Shown one piece after another: positions 49,390 through 55,793 of a stretch of 64,000 nucleotides of DNA. Location of the stretch: assembly GCF_003633755.1 (NCBI RefSeq), contig NZ_RBIL01000002.1, positions 1,178,001-1,242,000 of the forward strand. The letters are read 5' to 3'. The DNA is from Solirubrobacter pauli (lineage in GTDB: Bacteria > Actinomycetota > Thermoleophilia > Solirubrobacterales > Solirubrobacteraceae). Under the pieces are notes generated by a model. The model was not told the origin of the DNA and searched no databases. It was given only the letters and a program-made list of their open reading frames with translations. Both the position numbers and the translations under genes were made by a program. Numbering within the stretch: position 1 is the first letter of the stretch; every line of letters begins with the position of its first letter.

Positions 49390-50732
49390 GAGATCACCGC
49401 CTGGAAGAGCATGGAGCCCGTCACCACGACGGGCACGATCACCAACGCCAACTTGACGACGAAGGCACGGCCGAAGGTGCCGCCGTACAGCAGCACCAGC
49501 TTCGTGTCGAGCACCGGCCCGGCCGCCAGGAACGCGAGCTGCGGACCGGGCGGGAACTGGATGAACGACACCGCGACGAAGGCGTCCGCCTCCGAGCACA
49601 AGGACAGGAAGAACGCCAGCACGATCATCAGCAGCGCGCCGACGAACGGGGACGTGAGCACTCCGGTGAAGACGCTCTGCGGCACGATCGTCTGCAGGGC
49701 GGCGGCGATCGCCGCGCCGAGCACGATGAACTTGCCCATCAGCAACAGGTCCGACATCAGGTGGTCGACGAACCCGCGCAGCTTGTTGTGGCTGTGGTCG
49801 TGCTCGTGGCTGGGCTCGGACTTCCTGGCGTGGGCGACCAGGTTGCCCCCGCCCCGGCGCGCGATCAGCGTGCCGGCGACGATCGCGAGCAGGAGGCCGA
49901 GGCCGAGCCGGCCGAGCACCATCTCGGTCGCGCCGCGCCCGGAGTAGGCGACGGCGGTCGAGAACAGCACGATCGGGTTGATCACCGGCGCCGCGAGCAT
50001 GAAGGCGATGCCGGCGGCGGGATGGACGCCACGCACGATCAGGCGTCGCGCGACGGGCACGGAGCCGCACTCGCATACAGGCATCGCCACGCCCGACAGC
50101 GCGACGGCCGGGATCTGCAGCGGGAGCGGGAGGCGCGCGATCCGCTCGAACCAGCGGGCCGGGACGAACACCTCGATCGCCGCGGAGACCGCCGCTCCCA
50201 GGAGCACGAACGGCAGCGCCTCCAGCGCGATCGACGTGCCGATGACGAGGAACGTCTGCATCCGCGCGGCCTCCCCGACTTCACCGACGCGGCCGGCGAC
50301 GATCACCAGCGCGAGCAGCGCCAGGATCGCGACGAGCAGCGGACGGCTGACCTTGCCGCCGTCCCGGGGGTGGGCGCGCAGGCCCCAGGCGCCGATCACC
50401 GCCAGCGACAGCAGGCCGGGCAGCGCCAGGCCGACGCGCTCGGAGTTGTCGGTGAACGACTGGGTGAGCGCGACGGTCGCGACCGTGCCGGCCACGAGCG
50501 CGGCGGTGAAGGCCGCGCCGCCGAGGCGTCCGAGCTTGCCCGCGGCGAACGCCAACACCAGGAACGGGAGCCAGCACCACAGGTGGAACGGGACGTAGCC
50601 CAGCGAGAAGCCGGTCGCGCGCCACGTGTCTTGCCACGCGTACGGCGACAGCACCGTGACGGCGCCCAGCAGCGCGATTCCCGGCGCGAGCACGCGTGCT
50701 CGCCGGCCGACCCTCATCGAAATCGTCCCCAT
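49386..50732 (-). CDS. COG0701 permease with CxC and His-rich loops
   Basis: A 448-residue polytopic protein of the COG0701 (UPF0718/ArsP-like) permease family. The hallmark is AMPVCECGSVPVARR with Cys220 and Cys222, repeated in kind by LSLCSEADAFVAVSF in the second half. A cytoplasmic loop SEPSHEHDHSHNK (His309-315) is an obvious metal-binding stretch. The partner subunit TIGR03943 is coupled by a 4-bp overlap. The start is the first ATG; a second ATG (50717) follows after five codons. The -10 TAGGCT (50744-50749, minus strand) leaves a leader of only a few bases. The BlaI-type box B lies 2 bp upstream of it. A metal-linked, repressible exporter or importer is likely. Confidence 0.88.
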   Translation of the reverse strand: MGTISMRVGRRARVLAPGIALLGAVTVLSPYAWQDTWRATGFSLGYVPFHLWCWLPFLVLAFAAGKLGRLGGAAFTAALVAGTVATVALTQSFTDNSERVGLALPGLLSLAVIGAWGLRAHPRDGGKVSRPLLVAILALLALVIVAGRVGEVGEAARMQTFLVIGTSIALEALPFVLLGAAVSAAIEVFVPARWFERIARLPLPLQIPAVALSGVAMPVCECGSVPVARRLIVRGVHPAAGIAFMLAAPVINPIVLFSTAVAYSGRGATEMVLGRLGLGLLLAIVAGTLIARRGGGNLVAHARKSEPSHEHDHSHNKLRGFVDHLMSDLLLMGKFIVLGAAIAAALQTIVPQSVFTGVLTSPFVGALLMIVLAFFLSLCSEADAFVAVSFIQFPPGPQLAFLAAGPVLDTKLVLLYGGTFGRAFVVKLALVIVPVVVTGSMLFQAVIS

Positions 50733-50751
50733 AACCGGCGGCGAGCCTAGT

Positions 50752-50766
50752 CCGACATCATGTAGG
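50752..50766 (-). promoter_or_regulatory. BlaI-type box B, upstream of the COG0701 permease operon
   Basis: Plus-strand CCGACAT-C-ATGTAGG, read on the minus strand as CCTACATGATGTCGG. It is followed after 2 bp by the TAGGCT -10 of the permease operon, the spacing seen at boxes A and E. Confidence 0.65.
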
Positions 50767-50877
50767 GGTCAAGGGCGAGACCCGTTAGCTGGACGTCTGT
50801 ACGGCCAAATTGGTGTTCCTAGCGGTTGTCGGACCAAATACTCGCGCCCACGTTCCCGAGTCGCTAGCCTAGTGGGA

Positions 50878-51702
50878 ATGAGTCTCATCGGTGTGTACGC
50901 CTTCGAGCAGCGGGCGCTGCTCGAGGTGCTGCTCGTGAGCGTGGGCGCCGGGCTGCTCGGCACGTGGATCGTGCTGCGCGGGCTGGCGTTCTACACGCAT
51001 GCGGTGGCGGCCGCCGCATTCCCTGGGCTGGTGCTCGCGGCCGGGCTGTCCTTCCCACCGATGGCGGGGGCGCTCGGCACGGGCGCGGTCGTCGCGGCGG
51101 GCGTCGGTGGGCTCTCGACGCGCCGGCGGGCGCGCTACGACGTGGCGACGGCGCTGGCCCTCGTCGGCGCGCTCGTGGTGGGCGTGGTGCTCGCCTCGAA
51201 CGTGTTCCACTCGGGCGCGCAGGTCGACTCGCTGCTGTTCGGCAGCCTGTTCGCGCTGACCGACACGGACCTCGTGTTGGGCGCCGTAGCGTCGATTCTT
51301 GCTTTGGCGGGGACGCTCGCGCTTGGCCCACGCTGGTTGGCGGTCGGGTTCGACGCGAGCGGCGCGAGGGCCGTCGGCGTGCGCTCGAAGGCGCCCGACC
51401 TCGTGTTGCTCGCGCTGGTCGGCTTCGCGTCCGTGGCGACGCTCGCCGCCGTCGGCGCCCTGCTCGCCACCGCGTTGCTCGTCGTCCCCGCGGCCACGGC
51501 GCGGCTGTGGACGAACCGGCTGCTCCCGTGGCAGTGCCTGAGCGTCGTGCTCGTGGCGCTGGAAGGGCTGGCCGGTGTGTGGCTCGCCGTGCGCACGAAC
51601 GCCCCGCCCGGGGCGACGGTGGCTGCGCTCGGTGGCGGCGTGTTCCTGTTGTCGGTCTTTGCTAATGAGATCTTGTCGCGAAATGGTCGTGAGAATGCGT
51701 AA
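50878..51702 (+). CDS. Metal (Zn/Mn-type) ABC transporter permease 1
   Basis: A 274-residue ABC-3 family (ZnuB/MntB-like) permease. It has about eight helices: VGAGLLGTWIVLRGLAFYTHAVAAAAFPGLVLA carries the family's cytoplasmic coupling region, and LLATALLVVPAATARLW lies near the C-terminus. The ATG lies 7 nt after TAGCCT, so the message is probably leaderless. It is the first gene of four: permease 1 - binding protein - ATPase - permease 2. Having two different permeases, one at each end, suggests a heterodimeric channel or recently duplicated specificity. No Zur or MntR box is evident in the short upstream region; an 11-bp palindrome ATGAGTCTCAT covers the start codon. Confidence 0.9.
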   Translation: MSLIGVYAFEQRALLEVLLVSVGAGLLGTWIVLRGLAFYTHAVAAAAFPGLVLAAGLSFPPMAGALGTGAVVAAGVGGLSTRRRARYDVATALALVGALVVGVVLASNVFHSGAQVDSLLFGSLFALTDTDLVLGAVASILALAGTLALGPRWLAVGFDASGARAVGVRSKAPDLVLLALVGFASVATLAAVGALLATALLVVPAATARLWTNRLLPWQCLSVVLVALEGLAGVWLAVRTNAPPGATVAALGGGVFLLSVFANEILSRNGRENA

Positions 51703-52681
51703 GTCAGTGATCCTGCTCCTCGCCCTGCCCCTGCTCGTCACCGCGTGTGGGGGCGAGGACGAAGGCGGCGCCCCGGCCCGTTCCGGCCCCGCCGAGCGTC
51801 CCGTCGTGGTCGCCACGACGACGCAGCTCGGGGACGTCGTCCGCCAGGTCGCGGGCGACGCCGCCGAGGTGCACCAGGTGCTGCAGGCCAACACCGATCC
51901 GCACGAGTACGAGCCGCGGCCGGACGACGTGAAGGCCGTGGCGGGCGCGAAGGTCGTCTTCGAGTCGGGCAACGCGCTCGACCACTGGATGGAGGAGCTG
52001 GTCGAGCAGGCGGGCGGCAGCCCCACCGAGGTGGAGATCGCGCCCGACCACACGCCGCACAAGGTCGAGGGCGAGCACCACCAGGAAGGCGACGACGAGC
52101 ACGGGCACGAGGAGTCCGAGCTCGACCCGCACTGGTGGCACGACCCGCGCAACGTCGAGGCGGCCATCCCGGTGATCGAGGCGCAGCTGGCCAAGGCGGC
52201 GCCCGCCAACGCGGCGACCTACAAGGCGAACGCCGCCGCCTACCTCGAGAAGGTGCAGACGCTCGACCGGGGCATCGAGACGTGCATGAGCGCCGTGCCG
52301 GCCGCCGAGCGCAAGCTGGTCACGAGCCACGACGCGTTCGGCTACTTCACCGCCCGCTACGGGATCACCGTCGTCGGCGCCGCGATCCCGTCGCAGTCGA
52401 CCGAGGCGCAGCCGTCCGCGGGCGAGATCGCCAAGCTCGCGGACGTCGTCCGCCGCGAAGGCGTGCGGGCGATCTTCCCGGAGAGCTCGATCAACCCACA
52501 GCTGGCCGAGACGCTGGCGCGCCAGACCGGCGCGAAGGCCGACTACGTCCTCTACGGCGACTCGCTCGGCCCCGAGGGCTCGCCCGGCGCGACCTACCTC
52601 GGCATGGAGGCCGCGAACGCCGACGCGATGGTCAAGGGCTTCACGGGAGGCGAGCGGGGATGCACGATCGCCGGCCTGTGA
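51695..52681 (+). CDS. Metal ABC transporter substrate-binding lipoprotein (ZnuA-like)
   Basis: A 328-residue cluster-9 metal-binding protein. The lipobox LVTAC carries the lipidated Cys18. Metal ligands expected in this family are visible: His70 in TDPHEYEP, His146/149 in the loop, a later His in TSHDAFGYF, and an acidic residue in FPESSI. The loop at about 119-149 is His/Glu/Asp-rich (DHTPHKVEGEHHQEGDDEHGHEE), the trait that marks zinc-type ZnuA proteins. The ATG at 51695 overlaps the permease stop; 51683 is an in-frame alternative. Zinc is the likely ion; manganese is possible. Confidence 0.92.
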   Translation: MRKSVILLLALPLLVTACGGEDEGGAPARSGPAERPVVVATTTQLGDVVRQVAGDAAEVHQVLQANTDPHEYEPRPDDVKAVAGAKVVFESGNALDHWMEELVEQAGGSPTEVEIAPDHTPHKVEGEHHQEGDDEHGHEESELDPHWWHDPRNVEAAIPVIEAQLAKAAPANAATYKANAAAYLEKVQTLDRGIETCMSAVPAAERKLVTSHDAFGYFTARYGITVVGAAIPSQSTEAQPSAGEIAKLADVVRREGVRAIFPESSINPQLAETLARQTGAKADYVLYGDSLGPEGSPGATYLGMEAANADAMVKGFTGGERGCTIAGL

Positions 52682-53328
52682 TCGCGGCGCGCGAGCTGGC
52701 CGTCGGCTATCCGGGCGGACCGGTCGTGCTGTCGGACCTCACCTTCGCGGTCGCGCCGGGTGAGCGCGTCGGCGTGCTCGGGCCCAACGGCGGCGGCAAG
52801 ACGACGCTGATGCGCGCGCTGCTGGGCGAGCTCGAGCCGCGCGCCGGCACGCTGGTCGTGGAAGGCCGGCCGGGCACCGTCCCGCAGACCGACCGCTCGC
52901 GGCTCGACTACCCCGTGTCCGCCCTGGACGTCGTCCTGATGGGGGCGCTGTCGCGCAGCCCGTGGTGGCGGCGCCCCGGCCGGTCCGAGCGCGCGGCCGC
53001 GTTGGCGGCGCTCGGGCGCGTCGGCCTGGCCGACCGCGCGAGGACGACCTTCGGCGAGCTGTCCGGCGGTCAGCGCCAGCGCGTCCTCGTCGCCCGCGCG
53101 CTGCTCCAGGACGCCGACATCGTGCTCTTCGACGAGCCGTTCACCGGGCTCGACGCGGCGAGCACCGACCGGCTGATGGCGCTGATCGACGACCTCGCCG
53201 GGGAAGGTCGCTGCGTGCTCGTCTCCACGCACGACGTCGCGCAGGCCGGCGCCTGGGATCACGTCCTGCGCGTCGATCGCCGGATGCTGGACTACGGCCC
53301 GCCCGAGCCGGTGCTCGTCCATGCTTGA
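52660..53328 (+). CDS. Metal ABC transporter ATPase (ZnuC-like)
   Basis: A 222-residue ABC ATPase. Walker A is GPNGGGKTT (41-49), the Q-loop is VPQTD (74-78), the signature is LSGGQRQR (134-141), Walker B is IVLFDEPF (154-161) and the H-loop is STHD (189-192). The ATG is preceded by a GGGAGGCGAGCGGGG ribosome region and overlaps the znuA-like gene by 22 bp. A GTG six codons later is an alternative. It energises the permease pair encoded on either side. The 3' end overlaps permease 2 by 8 bp, so the cluster is translationally coupled. Confidence 0.93.
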   Translation: MHDRRPVIAARELAVGYPGGPVVLSDLTFAVAPGERVGVLGPNGGGKTTLMRALLGELEPRAGTLVVEGRPGTVPQTDRSRLDYPVSALDVVLMGALSRSPWWRRPGRSERAAALAALGRVGLADRARTTFGELSGGQRQRVLVARALLQDADIVLFDEPFTGLDAASTDRLMALIDDLAGEGRCVLVSTHDVAQAGAWDHVLRVDRRMLDYGPPEPVLVHA

Positions 53329-54142
53329 CGCGCTGCTCGAGCCGTGGCACGAGCCGATCCTGCGCGAGGCGTTGCTCGAGGTCGTGTTCGTCGGGCTGGC
53401 GTGCGGCGCGCTCGGCGTCTGGGTGGTGCTCTACGGGCGCGCCTACAGCGCCGAGTCGCTCTCGCACGCGATGTTCCCGGGGCTCGTGGTGGCGGCGCTG
53501 ATCGGCGTGCCGGTCGTGCTCGGCGGCGCGGTCGGGCTGGTCGTCGCGGCGTTGGCGATCGCGGCCGCCGGGCGGGTGCGCACCCTCGGAGCCGACAACG
53601 CGGTGGCGGTGGTGATCACGAGCCTGCTGGGTCTCGGGACGCTCCTGGCGCTGTCGGCCGACTCGCCACCCGGCCTCGGCGCGCTGCTGTTCGGCGACGT
53701 CCTGGCGACGAGCCCTTCGGGCCTGCTGCTCGCGGGTGGGCTCGCCGCCCTGGTCCTCGCGGGATCGTGGGTGGCGTACCCGCGCCTGCTCGCGGTCGGC
53801 TTCGACCCGGGCAGCGCGCGGGCGCTGGGCCTGCGGGCGTACAGCGCGGAGGCCACGCTCGCCGTCCTGCTGACGCTCGCCGTGCTCGTGGGCGTGCAGG
53901 CGCTCGGGAACCTGTTGGTCGTGGCCGCGCTGATCGCGCCGGCCGTGGTCGCGGGCACGTTCACGCGGCGGGTGCCGCCGATGATCGTCGCGGCGTGCGC
54001 GGTGGGCGTGGCGTGCGGCGTCGGCGGGCTGTACCTCTCCTACTACGCGGGCGTGGCGGCGGGCGCGGCGATCGCCGGGCTGCTCGTGAGCGCGGCGGCG
54101 ACCGCCGCGGGGCTGAAGCAGATCCACACCGTCGCCGTCTAG
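53321..54142 (+). CDS. Metal ABC transporter permease 2
   Basis: A 273-residue ABC-3 permease, clearly related to permease 1 but distinct: VFVGLACGALGVWVVLYGRAYSAESLSHAMFPGLVVAAL corresponds to its coupling region, and QALGNLLVVAALIAPAVVAGTFTRRVPP to its C-terminal half. It overlaps the ATPase gene by 8 bp. It closes the four-gene operon. Downstream, 88 bp hold the box-C palindrome before the convergent M56 gene. It is the only convergent junction in this window with real intergenic space. Confidence 0.9.
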   Translation: MLDALLEPWHEPILREALLEVVFVGLACGALGVWVVLYGRAYSAESLSHAMFPGLVVAALIGVPVVLGGAVGLVVAALAIAAAGRVRTLGADNAVAVVITSLLGLGTLLALSADSPPGLGALLFGDVLATSPSGLLLAGGLAALVLAGSWVAYPRLLAVGFDPGSARALGLRAYSAEATLAVLLTLAVLVGVQALGNLLVVAALIAPAVVAGTFTRRVPPMIVAACAVGVACGVGGLYLSYYAGVAAGAAIAGLLVSAAATAAGLKQIHTVAV

Positions 54143-54180
54143 CGCCCCGCTCGCGCGCCGGGCTCGCTGACCGTTATGAT

Positions 54181-54195
54181 CCTACAAAAGGTAGG
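54181..54195. promoter_or_regulatory. BlaI-type box C (CCTACAA-A-AGGTAGG), orientation unclear
   Basis: Palindromic outer half-sites CCTAC/GTAGG. A TATGAT hexamer (54175-54180) abuts it on the plus strand and an AGGAGGAAA sequence follows, but no start codon is at a workable distance. On the minus strand the expected -10 position reads CATAAC. It may be a decayed promoter unit, a transcription roadblock or an antisense promoter. Confidence 0.45.
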
Positions 54196-54230
54196 AGGAA
54201 ACGACGACGCCCGGGAGCTGCCGGAGATGC

Positions 54231-55178
54231 CTACACGACGTCTGAGGTCTGGCACGTGTGCGGCGTGCCGAGCCGGTGCTTCTCGTGGTAGCCCGCATGG
54301 GCGGCGAAGGGGAGTGCGAGCGCGGCCGTGACCACCAGCGCGGCCATCGCCGGGGCGAGCGCCACGAGGCCGGGGTGGGGGCGCGGAGCCTTGGCCCCCG
54401 GGTCGGCTTCGAGCAGGAGGCGGGCCCGCCGGGTGACGACGCCCCCGCCGAGGGAGAGCGCCGGTGCGGCGAACGCACCGCGGGCGGCCTTGCAGATCGC
54501 GCTCGCGAGCACGGCCGGCTCGTGGCGCTGGGCGAGCGCGTAGCTGTCCGCGTGGCGCTCGAGCGCGAACGTCAGCTCGCGCGCGGCCGCGGTCGTCCCC
54601 GGGAGGAACCGGCCGACCGCCCGCGCGAGCTCGCCCGCCACGAGCAGGTACCGGTGGCGGAGAGCGATGTGGCCGCGCTCGTGGTCGAGCCCCGCGCGCA
54701 GCTCGGCGTCGTCGAGCTCGACGAGCGCGCCCGCGGACACGACCACCTGCGGGCGGCGCAGGCCGGCCGCCGCGACGAGCAGCGCGCCGTCCGACAGGAC
54801 GACGCTGCCACCGGGGCCGGGGCCGATCGCGGTGTCACGGACGAGCCCGCGCACGCGCCGCGCGGCGACCACGAGCCCGTACGCGCTGACCAGCAGCGAG
54901 CCGGCGAGCGCCAGCGCGGGCAGAGCGAAGACGGCGTCCGTGACCGTGTGGCTGGACACCGCGCCGACGCACCACGCGCCGGACGGCTCGAGCGGACCGG
55001 CAACCGGCAGGTACACCTCGACCGCCACGGCCACCCCGACCGACGCGAGCGCACGCAGCAGCAGGGCGCTGAGCCAGATCGCGCCGACGAACCCCGCGGG
55101 CGCGCGATCCAGCCGGAGCACGTGCGGGAGCGCGATCGCGACCGCAAGCAGCCCGGCGGCGACGGCCAGCAGCGTCAC
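54231..55178 (-). CDS. M56 (BlaR1/MecR1-like) membrane metallopeptidase
   Basis: A 315-residue protein with several membrane segments and a zinc-peptidase motif HERGH (His166-Glu167-His170), then LERHADSYAL, which supplies the third ligand region. It lacks the extracellular penicillin-binding sensor of BlaR1, so it senses something else. Its GTG start overlaps the BlaI stop (GTGA), so the pair is coupled. In the BlaR1/BlaI model, the protease cleaves the repressor on signal. The C-terminus ends HTCQTSDVV. Given the neighbours, a metal-related signal is plausible. This is an inference. Confidence 0.88.
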   Translation of the reverse strand: MTLLAVAAGLLAVAIALPHVLRLDRAPAGFVGAIWLSALLLRALASVGVAVAVEVYLPVAGPLEPSGAWCVGAVSSHTVTDAVFALPALALAGSLLVSAYGLVVAARRVRGLVRDTAIGPGPGGSVVLSDGALLVAAAGLRRPQVVVSAGALVELDDAELRAGLDHERGHIALRHRYLLVAGELARAVGRFLPGTTAAARELTFALERHADSYALAQRHEPAVLASAICKAARGAFAAPALSLGGGVVTRRARLLLEADPGAKAPRPHPGLVALAPAMAALVVTAALALPFAAHAGYHEKHRLGTPHTCQTSDVV

Positions 55179-55555
55179 GCGCGCCGGTCGCGCGCCTGGC
55201 GCGCGAGCTCCTCGAGCTCGGACAGCTCCTCGGGGCGCAGGCCGCCGATGATGCTGGCCAGCGCCGCCTGGCGCGCGTCGCTCGAAGCGCCCGCCAGCGT
55301 GCGGCGGATGCTGCCGGACAGGTACTCGGCCTCGGTGACGCGCGGCCGGTACACGAACCCGCGACCTTCGCGCTTGCGCTCGAGCAAGCCGCGGGTCGCG
55401 AGCCGGTTGAGCACGGTCTGGACGGTGTTGTACGCGCCCTGGTAGCGCGGCGGGAGCTCCTCGCGCACCTGCTCGACCGTCCCCGAGCCGACACGCCACA
55501 GCGCGGCCATCACCTGGCTCTGCAGCTCACCTTGGATCGACTGGGAGTCAGCCAC
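55175..55555 (-). CDS. BlaI/MecI/CopY-family transcriptional repressor
   Basis: A 126-residue winged-helix repressor. The N-terminal DNA-binding part has LQSQVMAALWRVGSGTVEQVREELPP and AYNTVQTVLNRLATRGLLERKREGRGFVYRPRV, the pattern shared by BlaI, MecI and CopY, whose cleavage site lies just after this domain. The GTG is 6 nt after TATACT (minus strand), and a BlaI-type box lies 3 bp upstream of that, so it is leaderless and autoregulated. In known BlaI systems the box is a TACA-N(2)-TGTA-type palindrome, which fits the boxes here. Proposed targets are the permease operon, the 52-residue peptide, itself and the molybdoenzyme transcript. Confidence 0.92.
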   Translation of the reverse strand: MADSQSIQGELQSQVMAALWRVGSGTVEQVREELPPRYQGAYNTVQTVLNRLATRGLLERKREGRGFVYRPRVTEAEYLSGSIRRTLAGASSDARQAALASIIGGLRPEELSELEELARQARDRRA

Positions 55556-55570
55556 AGCACGAGTATAAGT

Positions 55571-55585
55571 CCTACGACCTGTAGA
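55571..55585 (-). promoter_or_regulatory. BlaI-type box D at the blaI promoter
   Basis: Plus strand CCTACGACCTGTAGA; on the minus strand it is followed after 3 bp by the TATACT -10 (55562-55567) of blaI. This is the direct link between the motif and the BlaI protein through autoregulation. Confidence 0.65.
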
Positions 55586-55618
55586 GCCAGGCCGAGATCC
55601 GTCCGCGCGGACTTGATA

Positions 55619-55633
55619 CCTACAAGTTGTAGG
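55619..55633 (+). promoter_or_regulatory. BlaI-type box E, perfect palindrome, with -10 TACTGT
   Basis: CCTACAA-G-TTGTAGG, perfect over 15 bp. It ends 2 bp before TACTGT (55636-55641), matching box A base for base through TTGTAGGAGTAC. Transcription should begin near 55648, giving a leader of about 146 nt to the molybdopterin oxidoreductase ATG. Confidence 0.72.
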
Positions 55634-55690
55634 AGTACTGTGGCTGCCGGCTGGGCGACGTGGAACCCCGCTCGGTCAATAGACCCGCTC

Positions 55691-55726
55691 GCGGGCCGCG
55701 CTCCCCCCGACCTGAGCGCGGCCCGC
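55691..55726 (+). other. 13-bp perfect hairpin in the leader of the molybdoenzyme gene
   Basis: GCGGGCCGCGCTC (55691-55703) pairs with GAGCGCGGCCCGC (55714-55726) around a 10-nt loop. It lies downstream of the box-E promoter and 67 bp before the coding start. It could be an attenuator, a processing site or the terminator of an unseen short transcript. Confidence 0.6.
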
Positions 55727-55793
55727 AGGCCCCGCTCGTCCCGAAGATGAGACGGCCGCGCTGAACTCGCGTGCGGATGGGAAGTGACCCGGC

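Noticed and set aside
54227-54340. A short frame downstream of box C (MPTRRLRSGTC...)
   Set aside because: It is antisense to the M56 C-terminus, too far (26 nt) from the AGGAGG-like sequence, and composed of Arg/Gly/Ala shadow residues.
55691-55726. Calling the leader hairpin a Moco riboswitch
   Set aside because: A single GC stem does not match the multi-helix Moco motif as far as I can judge by eye. Only a covariance-model search could support it.
55640-55750. A 36-codon GTG frame just after box E
   Set aside because: Its start overlaps the -10 element, so it would not be in the transcript; no conserved features.
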